This document shows positions 35,801 through 46,704 of a DNA stretch of 64,000 nt, one piece after another. A program made the translations under genes and the position numbers. This DNA is from Vicia villosa (Eukaryota > Streptophyta > Magnoliopsida > Fabales > Fabaceae): the NCBI RefSeq assembly GCF_029867415.1, contig NC_081183.1:14008404-14072403 (forward strand), in the 5' to 3' direction. The notes below the pieces were generated by a model. The model made no database searches, was not told the origin of the DNA, and was given only the letters and a program-made list of their open reading frames with translations. Within the stretch, counting starts at the first letter, position 1. Every line of letters starts with the position of its first letter.

Positions 35801-38332
35801 TGTAACACCCCAAATTCTACCCAAAAATATCATGCGACAAGTCAGAGTATTTTAAAAACTATCAACAATGCATTTGGGATATCACATTTACTTCCTATAA
35901 ACAACTCATAAATAGATACATAGCACTTTAATCTCAGAGAAGCACAAAACAACCTATAACAGCTCTTAGACAAACCAACTTCATTTTAATGTGCAGCGGA
36001 ATCATAACATTCGAATTTATAAACAAATCATCTTATTTAATCGGAAATAACTTCAAACATCATAGTACTTCTCATTATCCAATTTGGAACTCAACAACTA
36101 AAACATGAACAACATAGAAACAACAGTATAGACAACCCCCGAGTGCTACGTATCAGAGCGACACACCAACCAGACACGGTGAATCTACAAACTTCCACAG
36201 CTATACTTGAGTACCTGCCCATTTCCCATGGTAGGGGAAACATCAGCAGAAGGGGTGAGATATCAAACATTATAAAGGAAAGTATGATAATACATATAGC
36301 AAAGATAAAATCATACACAATTCACCACTTCTCAATATAAGCAATTTGCATCACAACAATAATGTTAACTATCAACTATAACAATGTATTCAAGTTTACA
36401 AGTATGTCATTCAAGCACATAATAACATATACTTCATAATCACAACGTAAATTAATACAACTATCAACAATGGCAAAACATGGTTCATATATTCCACATA
36501 TATACATATATCATTAATACATATATATATATATTTGCATTCTCATCATATACGTTTCATTTACATATATCACCAAAATCATGTATCAAACATCACCGAA
36601 TTTAATTATCACATCTCATGCACACATAACAATCACCTAATCACATAATTACATATATTCAAACATCACATAACTCCAATGTAACTCAATGCAAGACATG
36701 TGACTCTATGCATGTGGTACCCAATATGGACCCAAAGTTCCACCGCTTCCGATTCATATAGAATCTAGCCACGCTTCAGATCCGGACAAGACCAAAGCCA
36801 CCAAATGTAAACATATAGTTTACCGCTTCCGATTCACTTTAGAATCTAAGCCTCGCTTATGTTTCAAAGCAAACCACCTTTGTTTCAAGGCATCCATGAT
36901 ATGAATGTATGTACAATGTTAATCAAACATATGCAATTAAGATCATCTCTACCATCTTAATATTTAGCATATCACAATAATTCAACTCGATGAATTATCC
37001 ACCAATTGTACACAACATTCACAACACATATATATCATTCACATATAAAAGGTCAATTAATCAATTACGATTTACAAAATCCAATTAACACTAGTAACCA
37101 TACTATCTCATGTTAATTCTCATTTTGCCAATTATATATGAACATACACATTTAAAATCAAGCAATTAATCATTAGAATTAATGCTAACCAACTAACCAT
37201 AAAGAATCAATATCAAAACAACATCATTGGCATGACAATATATATTTCTCAACATACATATTCAAGCCAAAACACAATTACAAACAATTTCTCAAAATAC
37301 CGTAATTTACCGATAAACCGAATAATTGGTCCAAGTTCAAGTATATTCCAATCACATAGACTTATTGGAATCAATTCAACTAATAATTTAACTATCCAAT
37401 TAATAATTAAACTATATTAATTTCAATTCAACTATTATATTTCTATTCCATTATTTTCCAATTCTATAACAAAACCCATTATTTCACTATCAATGGTTTA
37501 CTCACAACAAACATAACAATCTAATACACATCGATTATCAATTGCACACAACTTATCACATTTATATCATCACATTCCAACAATCATCAAATACCCAAAA
37601 TTGCAACATAGAAGAACATGGATATCAAAGTATAGAATTAAACCCACTATAACATACTATCATACAACCCTTTAGCATGAAAGAACCCCACCCTTACCTT
37701 GGCAAATATGAAATCTTTCACCATAGCTCTAAACTTTTCTCCAAAATAAATCCTTCAAACATAATTTGGAGACACACCTAAAAACCAGTTCGGAAATCAG
37801 CTTATCAGACGAACTTAAAATCCTCAAAATCAAAATCGCTCCGGTCAGAACTTACCTCTATGAGTCAGGAACGTTGTGTCAAAACCACGCGACGATCCAA
37901 CGGTTGGATTGAGAGATACATCCGTTTTGCTAAGGTGACTCAGTGCTGAAACTTGCTGCGAAAATGAGGTTTCTTCTAGCTTTTCTCTTCCACCATTGTT
38001 CTCTTCCCTTTTGCCTCTTTTCTCTTCTTCCTATCTTTTCCCCCAAATGAAAATAGTAACCTCTAAAACCCTAACCTTCTCTTACTATCTCACTTATGTC
38101 AATTGGGCTTAACCCACCAATCCATCCATTATGTTTCTATCACTTAGGCCCATTTAGTTATATCTCTCTAATAACTCAATTAAGTCAAACAACACAAACA
38201 CTCACATAATTAAATACTTAAATAATTATTATATCACATAATAACTAAATAAATAAGTTATTATTAAAAACACCAAACAATATAATTACTAATATAATTA
38301 ATAAAAATATTAATAAAAATCGGGATGTTACA
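35801..38332 (-). repeat. Chromo-E 5' LTR (2532 bp)
   Basis: Right LTR of the minus-strand element, nearly identical to 30807-33340. Confidence 0.88.
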
Positions 38333-41216
38333 GAACCATATAACCAACTCAGTACCAACTAATAGCTTTTCATAACACAAAATTCAGTTTCAATCAGTCC
38401 CTAAACTCAGCCACTTTCTTTTCAATTCAAAACATAACTTCATCCATCAATTAACATTCTAATCTACTAACAGTTTTACTAACATATCAACCTATAGCAT
38501 TACTAACTGTTAACACCCAGCTTCTAACCTTACCACATACCAAATAAGCTAACAGTGGCCACTCAACATCCATAACAGTTTTACAACTAACTCTAACCTC
38601 TTCATAACTGAATTTAACCACATATCAATTAACCTACAACATTCATTTTCCTAAACACCCTATAACCGCTCTAACAGAATTTCCTAACAAACTTTCCTAA
38701 GTCCACAACTAACATCTAACAGCTTTATAACCTCTTAACAGAATTACTAACAACCAATAACAGAAAACGGATAACTCAAAAACAGAAAAGAGAAGAAGAA
38801 TTGGATTATCAGAAAAGAGAAAATCAGATTGCAACTAACTTCTAACTGACTCAATCCAAGCCCTTCAATCTTTAACAAACTCCCTTTCAATCTAATGGCT
38901 CACACTTCATCCCCTCAGCCTATATAAACAATCTTTCCCTCCATTTTTCAGATTACACACACTCATCTCCACCACTCTACGCCATCTCTCCCACCTCTTC
39001 TTCATCTTCTCCCTTCAACTCTCTCTGCAACTTTCAACCTTCACCTTCTTCATCAATCCTTTAACCACAACATCACCATCATCATCTTGTGCCAATCTTC
39101 ATCACACTTTCATCATCATCTTTCTGGTGTCGCAAAAACAGAAAAGAAAAAGAAGAAGAAAATTATCATAAGAAAGAGAAGATCATAACAGAAGATGAAC
39201 CTGGTGACTAACCTCAGAACAAATTCTTCAATCTTTGATCCTCACTAATCTGCAATCAACCTTCGTCTTCTTCATCATTTGACGATTCTCAAATTCTTTT
39301 CAATCTTCCTCGCTACCTCACCTTCATATCGCTTCAGAATCTTCTCCGAGCATTCAAGAATTGTTGACATTAAACTCTGCAAAACATCAGTCACAATAAT
39401 CAACTTCACACATCGCCGCCAATCTTCGATCGTCATCAGCATCACCGTACATCACCGAATCCGCTTCATCAGCAATCTTCAACAACCTTCACTCACCAAT
39501 TTCGAATCCTATCTCTATGTCAATCGCACATCATCATCAAGAACATTGCAAAGAACGAGTTGAAGACGAGATTGAGAGGAAGGGACCGAGAGCTTGAATC
39601 GAGAGAGTGAGATTCGAGTGTAGCAGAGAGACGCAATCGAAAACATCTGGTTCGAATTGAGGCTGAGAGAGTATACACTGTTGATTCACCGTGGTGCTTC
39701 AATCGGAGCTAAACGAAAAGACCGTCGTCGCCGCCGCCGTTCGACGGAGAGAACGAGAGTGAAGGAGTTGAATCCGGGGAAGGCGAAGGGTCGTAAGGTA
39801 CGAACCCTAATTCCCAATCCATTTTCCCTTTTTCTATTAATCTTGTTAATCATTTTTTATTATTTCCTTTTAACTTTTATTGTATAATAATATTAATTGA
39901 ATAAAATCTGAAAAGAATAATAAATGGATCAAACACACAAATAATCTGGGCCGGATTGCTATTCATCACCCTCACAGAGCCCATATTTCGTTTTTGCAAT
40001 TGAATCCTTGAACAAAAAAAACATCACCTTGGGCCATCCTTTGGGCCCTGCGCACAATTGCTAATTACACCAGTATTTTCAGACTGCACCCCCTGTTTCC
40101 TTTTTTTATTGATTCTTTTAGATTTTAATTAGATTTTTTGTCATTCCTTTTAGACATTAAAAATACTAATTCTTCCACTATCATTTTTAGACCTTTAATA
40201 CGATTTTTGACATATAAAAATGTTCATAAAAAATAGTAATTTTAGGCTATTTGTTTTTTAGTCTTTTACTTGATTCATTTTCTTTTATAAAAATCAATAT
40301 AAAATAGTAGTATTTTTAGTCCACTTTTGCTATATTTTCTACTTGTTCTATTTCATGCTCTTATGCTATTTTCCAATATTCTACTTACCGCTTTATTTTT
40401 CATGCTTCTTTTAAATCCTAACCTTAGGTAGAAACCATGATAATATTAGGTAGAAATTCCCGTTCATATTAGGCTAGTTTTCTTAGGCTAGTTCTTTTTT
40501 CTTTTCAACATAAAACACCTAAAAATACTTGAATAAACTCCCATTAAAAAATACCAAGAAAACGCATAAAAAATGACTAATAAATATTTTGACTAATAAA
40601 AAAGGAATGATAGCTTGTAACTTCCCTTGCTTAAGGGATGTTCGAGTGCTTGGAGCTCCCTTGCTTAAGGGTTCCATTCAGGCGTAAGTTCCCAACCTTT
40701 AAAAGACACAAACCAAAGAGTAATTCGAGTTTCCCTTGCTTAAGGGATTTCCTCGAAACACTCAAACTCTCTCTTTTCTCTCTTTTCTTAAGGGCTTTGT
40801 TATCTCCGCTCCATTGCATCCTAGGCTGTCCCCTTATGCAAGAGCGCGAGCGTTAACGCCGCCCAACTAAAAAACACAAAAACAAACAAAACTATGGAGC
40901 CGAACTACGGCGCTCTGATTCCTGAAAAGGATACGTAGGCATCAAGTCGCGGGGCTTGAACGAGCACATTTGTAAATATTTCCTTCTTTTCCCCGTATTT
41001 CTCTTGCATGCATTCGCATTTAGGTTTAGACATAGTACACACCCTTTAGATAGAAACAAACATAGGTGGATACCATCGAGTATGATGGGCGCGAGGGGTG
41101 CTAATACCTTCCCCTTGCGTAACCGACTCCCGTACCTTGATTCTCTGGTCGTAAGGCCCTGTTCCTTCCTTTGTTAGGTTTTCTGATATTCCTTTCCCTT
41201 ATGGGATAAATATATT

Positions 41217-41549
41217 CCTTTCCCTGACTTGTTACTTATTGAAAAAGAAAGTGACAACTGAAATTTTTGAACATTCACTTACTACCACGTTCATACATGC
41301 TGCTCCATTGTTGGTACTTTGCTTGAAATTTTCTTTGCGTTGTCAGGAATACTCACTCTAAATTGGGAACAACATAAATAAAATAAAACATTCAAACATA
41401 AATATTAAAACTAAACTGAGTTATGGTGACAAAAATGCCACCTTCAATTCACAAATCAAGACAACTACTAAATGACAGGAATTAAAAATATCATCAGACA
41501 ATCATAACAAAAACAAAAGCAATTCATCACAATCTCTGAATCCTCACGA
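41217..41549 (-). other. Ath-A 3' untranslated region, proximal part
   Basis: Non-coding continuation of Ath-A on the right of Ogre-F. The first 40 bp match Ath-C near 48340-48365. Ath-C's next ~350 bp have no counterpart in Ath-A, marking a deletion at the Ogre-F right end. Confidence 0.7.
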
Positions 41550-42779
41550 TCACCACATGTGATCCTCATCATCTGACACACTGTCCTCCTCATGCTCTGG
41601 TTCAGTTTGCCCTTGCTGATTAGCTCCACTCGTGGCCCCACCACCTCCAGCAAAAGGATCGGACTCCGGCCATCCACAGTATGTGAAATAGCTCTCACGA
41701 GTGGGGAAGGTACGCTCCTTAGGGGCACAGATGGTGTTCCTGTACTGCTGCTGGATCGCATCATGCAAGAAAACATGAGATCGCTGACTAGCCTCCCACA
41801 TGGATGCATAGTAGTGATGTGCTACTAGCGGATCGAAGGGGGGAGGAGGTCCAGTAGACGGTCCTGCCTGAGAGCTTGTTGCGGCAGCTTGCTGTTCCCT
41901 CTCAAATGGAGTCTTGCAAAACCTGTCAATGTAAACATCATCAACAGTGGAGTGGATCAATAGATGTCCCTTATCGGAACAAACCACTCCTTCAGCATGG
42001 CACAAACCCATAATCAGACCAGGAAATGGTAGGACACATTTGTCATTAATCCCATGCTCAGTATCACTCAAAGCCGCTCTCCTCAGTTCTTGTGCCATAA
42101 TTGTAGCTATATCCACTGAGTGTCAAGACATGAGGACCCTCATTAGCAAAGCAGCATCCATAGGAATGGTGGTTACATGTGCCCTAGGTCGGATGTTGTA
42201 ACTCATGATGGATAACACAGCCCGAGCATCGACATTTAAATCTTTCCTGTGGTAGTGGATTGGTGCCCCATTCTTTCCGAGTACGGGTCCTTTTCCCTTT
42301 GTACAGATTTTCCTAGTCACATCATCCAACCTGTAAGATCCTTCATATAAGTGACTCCTATAATAGCATTTTTCACCTTTAGGTAACTCCAGTGGATTAC
42401 CCAAAAACTCACTGATCGCTTGTCGGTCAAAGCGGATTGTGTGACCCCTAACAAAAGTCTCGTAGTTGTAAGCCACAGTTTCTAGAGTAAGTTTGAGGGC
42501 ATTTGCATAAAACTCCCTCACAATATCCATGTTGATCTCCGTGTAAGGTTCAAACACACGGCCCCAATTCTTGTGGTCAAAGTAACTCCACAGTGTGCTG
42601 TAGTCGCTTTCTGGTTTCGGGACAATCAACTTTTCTGGGAGAATGGTGCGAGAGGCCAATTGTGTAAACCTCTCTTTCTGGGCAGGTCCTAAGAAGCGTC
42701 GGGCAATGGGTTCTCGAGGTTGAGCACTACGAGGACCGGTGCTTGTGGACTTGGTACGACCTCTCTTGGCTGGTTGCAT
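41550..42779 (-). pseudogene. Ath-A env-position ORF with one in-frame stop
   Basis: From the ATG at 42779 (MQPAKRGRTKSTS) the frame stays open for over 400 codons apart from one TGA at 42125-42123. It matches the Ath-B ORF at 54012-55214 along its length (LPEKL..PKPESDY, NMDIVREFYANAL, VRGHTIRFDRQAIS, LPFPGLIMGLCHAEGV). The family is what databases call a putative plant transposon protein, found downstream of pol in Athila elements where some relatives carry an env-like gene. I see no signal peptide or convincing membrane segment after this start, and the C-terminus is acidic. The upstream frame to 42866 is hydrophobic, but it lies in the predicted intron, so I chose the ATG next to the splice acceptor. 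Confidence 0.75.
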
Positions 42780-43483
42780 CTGCACAGGGAAATAGAACAG
42801 CACCCAAACAAGCATTATACAATGATACATAATTAATTTTGCAAAAAAAAAAATTATTCTTTTCACAACACAGTCGCGGCTCGCGAGTCCATGGCGCGGC
42901 GCGACTGTGTGCGAACTTTGCTGCCCACCATGGTGGTGTAAAGGTTATCCACACGCAACTCATAAGATAGTTCCTGACATACTCATAGTGCTTCAGTTCT
43001 GTCTTCTAACCTAGGGTTTTGCATATTTTGGTCATTCAAGAGACTAGATCTAAAGACTAATGCTTAGGGTTTCAACACACCCCTCTTATGAAATTGAAAA
43101 GCAAAAGAGTAGATACGTACCTTGCGTGGTGATAGGAATGAGATGCAGATGAGGAGAATGAATGAAGTTTTTGAAAATTTTGGCTCGAGGCTCGCTGGAG
43201 AAGTGTGGCTGCTCGGTGGGGACAAACAATTGAAATGGGGTTTACTAAAACCCTATTTCTGAGTTTTAAAAAAAAACAAAAGACGCACTATCGCGCCTCG
43301 GGCTTTCTTGGCGAGACGCGCGAGACCCTTCAGTTTGGGTTCGCGCCGCGCTCTTTCAGTAGCGAGGCGCGCCAGTTTCCAAAAAATTTTTTTTGAAAAT
43401 TTTCTGTTTGTCCCCCCTCATTTTTGCCATAATAATCTGATGATCAAATTGTAAAAATTTCTGAAAAACTAAAATGCTCTTAC
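42780..43483 (-). other. Predicted 704-nt intron between pol remnant and env-position ORF (Ath-A)
   Basis: The donor-like site CGTG|GTAAGAG begins at 43483. The acceptor-like site TTTCCCTGTGCAG ends at 42780, directly before the ORF's ATG. Ath-B has the same donor position and the same TGTGCAG|ATG junction. GC-rich palindrome words (CGCGCC, GGCGCG, GGCTCG) cluster at 42868-42912 and 43290-43380 inside it, similar to those in the Ath-A LTR. Splicing itself is inferred. Confidence 0.55.
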
Positions 43484-43537
43484 CACGTTGGATTGCCTTC
43501 CAACAAGCGCTTTGTTTAACGTCGTTCAAGCTCGACG
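43483..43537 (-). promoter_or_regulatory. Ath-A copy of the hairpin + 36 nt + donor module
   Basis: On the minus strand CGTCG-AGCTTGAA-CGACG (43537-43520) is followed by 36 nt containing GTTAAACAAAGCGCTTG, then GTAAGAGC. The hairpin begins 10 nt after the stop codon of the integrase tail (43550-43548). Confidence 0.75.
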
Positions 43538-43547
43538 ATGCATGCTT

Positions 43548-43940
43548 TCAAAACTTGATGTGTGGTGTACTGTGCTCCACTCTCTCGAAGTAAGCTTTTA
43601 ACTTTTTCTCATTAACAGTCCTTCTTTCTGTTGTCTGTGGATTCTCTACTATAATGGTTCCGTGGTTGCATATCTCTTCTACTATAAATGGGTCAGACCA
43701 CTTTTGTGTTGCTTTACCTAGGAGATATCATGATTTCGAGTTGTATAAAAGCACCTTTTGTCCGACTTGATAGTTTCCAGGAGGTTGGATTTTATTTTCT
43801 TTGGTTGTTCCTGCAGTTGTATTGATTTGGAACACCTCACTCTTGTTCTTAAAAGGCTCCTTGGCTTTGAACAAAGTAAAGTTTATCTCTTCATTTTGCA
43901 CCCTGATTTTCATGATTCCACCATCCAGATCAATCATCAT
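43548..43940 (-). pseudogene. Ath-A protease end fused to integrase tail (pol deleted)
   Basis: The first part (MMIDLDGGIMKIRVQNEE) continues the protease region just after a TGA at 43943-43941. Then, within about 45 codons, the frame reads YQVGQKVLLYNSKS, which belongs to the far C-terminus of integrase. After a frame change, KATQKWSDPFIVEEI and PQTTERRTVNEKKLKAYF complete an integrase tail ending at 43548. Reverse transcriptase, RNase H and the integrase catalytic core are absent. Ath-B shows the full-length order for comparison. Either this copy lost pol or it belongs to a deleted, non-autonomous family. Confidence 0.75.
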
Positions 43941-45205
43941 TCAGGCCGTTTTCATGAATGGTCTTCCGAGAATCACTGGTACCTCATGATCTTCTTCCAT
44001 GTCCGCTACCACAAAGTCTACCGGAAAAAAGAATTTGTCCACTTTAACTAGCAGATCCTGAATCACTCCATAAGGGTGAGTGATGGACTTGTCGGCTAAT
44101 TGTAGTGTCATACTGGTGGGTTTTATTACCACGTTCCCTAGTTTCTTGACAATGGCTAACGGAATCAGATTTATGCTCGACCCCAGATCGATTAACCCAT
44201 CACCAGTGAAGTTTCTTCCAATTTTTAACGGCAAGGTTACTCGCCCTGGATCGGATTCCTTCCGTGGAGTAGTTCTCTGGATTATAGCACTGCATTGGGA
44301 ATCAAGCATCACAGTTGATTCATCCTTGCATCCCTTTTTCTTTGTGAGCATGTTCTTCATGAATTTAGCATATTTGGGCATTTGTTCTAATGCTTCGGCA
44401 AATGGTAGGTTTATGTGAAGTTGTTTGAAGATGCTCATAAACCTGGTATATTGTCTGGCGTGGTCCTTCTTTGATGGGGCATGAGGATATGGCAAATGTT
44501 GACTTGGTATTACGTTGCTTGCCATCTTTTCTCTAATGCTCTTTCTTTTCAGCTCATCTTTCTTTTTGACTTCTTTATTCACATTCTCTTCTTCAACATT
44601 AGTATCCATAATCTCACCTTCTTCATCTTTTTCATCATGTTTTTTAGCTTCCTCCGCATCATCTTCAACATTATTCTTTTCAACTTCGTTATTACTTCCT
44701 TGCTGCCCAGTCCTTGTCATCACTGCTTTGCAATGCTCTTTTGGATTCTCTTGAGTGTTGGCTGAGAATGTTGCGTTTGCTTGATTAGCTGCAAGTTGTT
44801 TAGCCAGTTGTCCCACTTGAGTTTCCAAACTTTTTATAGCTGCCTCTTGATTCTTGTGATTTGCCATTGCCACTTGTATGAACTGATTCATGGTCTCTTC
44901 CAACTTAGATTGTCCTCCTTGTTGTTGTGGCGACGGTTGAGTGTAAGGTTGAAAGGCTTGTTGTTGATATCCTTGATTCTGTGGCCTTTGTTGATAACCT
45001 TGATTGTTATTCCTTGGCGGATATCCTTGTTGATAAGGAGGATTCTGATATTGATTCTGCCTTTGTCCTTGATTATTATTCATGTAATTCACTTCTTCTT
45101 CCAACACTGGCGGGAAAAATCCTGTCTGATGCTCTCCTTTGCATAATTCACACTTCGCTACTTGGTAAGAATTAGAGACTCCATTCAGCTCCTTGAGTTG
45201 TTGTG
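43941..45205 (-). pseudogene. Ath-A gag C-terminal part and protease
   Basis: Reading begins at the left border of Ath-C and stays open to a TGA at 43943. Order: a knuckle-like CELCKGEHQTGFF (last cysteine replaced), a Q/N/Y/P-rich linker, LEETMNQFIQVAMANHKNQEA, an acidic-basic stretch, LPYPHAPSKKDHARQYTRF, and an aspartic protease with DLGSSINLIPL and VPVILGRPFM. DLG instead of DTG is common in this plant group, so it need not be a defect. The gene is the continuation of 50731-51059 and 62960-63613, separated by Ath-C and Ath-B. Before those insertions gag-protease appears to have been one open frame down to the TGA. Confidence 0.8.
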
Positions 45206-45210
45206 GTAAT

Positions 45211-46379
45211 TGTTAGGAGTGAATTAATGGTAAATTCATGTGTTAATATAAGTAATTTCTTTTCTAAATTAATGCAAATTGTGATAGATACATAGGTTTT
45301 TAGTAAGAATTGAACTGAATAAGTTTAGTTCATGTGCAAAGCAAATCGAATCACTTGTGGGTACTATTGATGCAGGTTTGGAGCTAAAGAGGAGTTTTAT
45401 AAGAACAAGAAGAGGAAAGAAAGCTAGAAGTCTCAAAGGCAAAGCAAAAAGAAGAAGTTTAACAAGGGCGCGCCGCGGGAGTTCTAGCCGGCGCCGCGAA
45501 AAAGTCTCTGTTTCTTACCTCGCCACGCTCATCCGATGCCGCGCCGCGGCCGCGACGTTTCAGGCCCAAAACTTATAAATAAAAGCCCTAGCTTCCAAGT
45601 AAAGGCAGATCTTTTGTGAGCGAAATTAGGAGAGCATTCTGAGTTTGAAGCCGAGAACACCAATCGAAGGCCAAATCTTTACCAATCGAAGACATTCTGT
45701 TGATGAAGATGAATCCCTCTATTAATTCTTGTGTGTTCTCCATGCCTATGGAGAGCTAAATTCCTCTTGTTGAGTTTGAGGTAGTAATTAACCTATGAAT
45801 ATACAATACCATTGATTCTTTCCTATGAACAATTGTTTGAATTTATTATCAATAAGAAACTTTGCTTTTATATTAAATTATTATGGAGTCTTTGATCAAA
45901 AGAAAAGATTCTAACTTTTGCCCTAGGTTACTATATTGATTCAATCTCAGTTCGCAGAGATGGAATTGTGATTGAGTTTTCATAATTATCGTTCCTTATT
46001 ACTATTATCGATATTGATATTTGGAGAGATCGAATCTCATACCGGTAAAAGTCTATCTAATTTGATTTGCAGACATGGAATCATATTTGAGGATAAGTGA
46101 AGATAGTAATTCAAATGATTGTTCAATTGTGAATTAATTGATAAATTGTATAGGAATAGGTTGACGAACCCTAAAGCTCAACATATTTCCTTAATCGTTA
46201 ACAAACGTTCAATATTTACATTTAAATTATTGTTTAAATTTGATAGTATTATAATCATAAAACAAATCCAATTACTTTTTCTCACTCAAAATAAATAACT
46301 ATAGAACGGCAGTGATATTAACCAATCCCTGTGGATACGATATATTACCGAAAATATTTACCCACAAATACTTTCAACA
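45211..46379 (+). repeat. Ath-C 5' LTR (1169 bp)
   Basis: It contains TATAAATA at 45574-45581, followed by AAAGCCCTAG, and a GC-rich island at 45469-45561 just upstream, with CGCGCC, CCGCGG and GCCGGCGCCG words. The island carries 21 bp absent from the 3' LTR. Confidence 0.9.
45469..45581 (+). promoter_or_regulatory. Ath-C promoter: GC palindrome island and TATA box
   Basis: The palindrome-rich island ends about 12 bp before TATAAATA. The same order (island, TATA, AAGCCCTAG) is seen in Ath-A. The 3' LTR copy has its TATA box at 49920-49927. Confidence 0.6.
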
Positions 46380-46382
46380 AAT

Positions 46383-46400
46383 TGGCGCTGTTGCCGGGGA
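46383..46400 (+). promoter_or_regulatory. Ath-C primer-binding site, tRNA-Asp type
   Basis: TGGCGCTGTTGCCGGGGA, one mismatch from the tRNA-Asp complement, three bases inside the LTR. Confidence 0.85.
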
Positions 46401-46704
46401 TTGGTGTCAATATTGCACGCATTGCAATAGTTTTTTATTTTGAGTTATTTCCTTATTTTTAGTTATATTATTTTTAGTTATTTACTTATTTTTAGATTTT
46501 TTGTTTAGTTACTTATTTTTATATTTTTTGTTTAGTTACTTAATTTTAGATTTTTATTTTTGTTCCTTTATTTTATATTTTTAGTTAGTTACTTTATTTT
46601 AGATTTTGTTATTGCAATAGTCTTTTAATTTTGATTTTTTTTATTATTATTTTTTTTCTTGTTATTTCACTTGTTGCTAGTTGTGTAGATTTGTGTTTGT
46701 CGAA
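46401..46704 (+). other. Ath-C leader, T-rich
   Basis: Non-coding leader with repeated TTTTTAGTTACTTATTTTTA-like words, about 300 nt. Confidence 0.6.

Larger units (their letters stand above)
30807..38332 (-). mobile_element. Chromo-E: gutted chromovirus with near-identical LTRs
   Basis: LTRs at 30807-33340 and 35801-38332 begin TGTAACACCCC and end GGGATGTTACA. I count only about four substitutions plus a 2-bp microsatellite difference over 2.5 kb. A tRNA-iMet primer site (35781-35796) and a purine tract (33341-33355) set minus-strand orientation. The 2.46 kb interior holds remnants of reverse transcriptase, RNase H and integrase, in an order typical of chromoviruses (Tekay/Del-like by sequence feel). 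No target duplication is present: the flanks are GCAGC and GAACC. Confidence 0.88.
13477..41216 (+). mobile_element. Ogre-F: non-autonomous Ogre-like LTR element carrying two nested elements
   Basis: Two very long direct repeats start TGTCATACCCCAAATTTG (13477 and 29941), and an 8.1 kb internal region holds a primer site, a purine tract and a large minisatellite array. This matches legume Ogre elements, known for LTRs of several kb and hypervariable tandem repeats before the 3' LTR. Almost no coding sequence remains. The left flank ATATG (13472-13476) would be the target duplication, but the right end is deleted: 37 bp of LTR end are missing. About 350 bp of Ath-A are also missing there, judged against Ath-C. 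Ath-D lies in the 5' LTR and Chromo-E in the 3' LTR. Outside those, the LTRs differ by about 16 substitutions over 3.7 kb by eye. Confidence 0.85.
29941..41216 (+). mobile_element. Ogre-F 3' LTR (3750 bp net, split by Chromo-E, right end lost)
   Basis: The LTR pieces are 29941-30806 and 38333-41216. Relative to the 5' LTR it lacks 217 bp (14343-14559) exactly at the Chromo-E site, and the last 37 bp (21800-21836) at its right end, where Ath-A resumes. Confidence 0.85.

Noticed and set aside
42781..42866. Hydrophobic N-terminus of the Ath-A env-position frame as a signal peptide
   Set aside because: The conserved TGTGCAG acceptor next to the internal ATG, shared with Ath-B, places it in the predicted intron.
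44184..44189. DLG in the Ath-A protease as an inactivating mutation
   Set aside because: As far as I know DLG[AS]S is widespread in proteases of this plant group, so it is not evidence of damage.
44080..45175. Plus-strand open frames opposite Ath-A gag-protease
   Set aside because: Shadow frames of the real minus-strand gene; the same happens opposite Ath-B pol.
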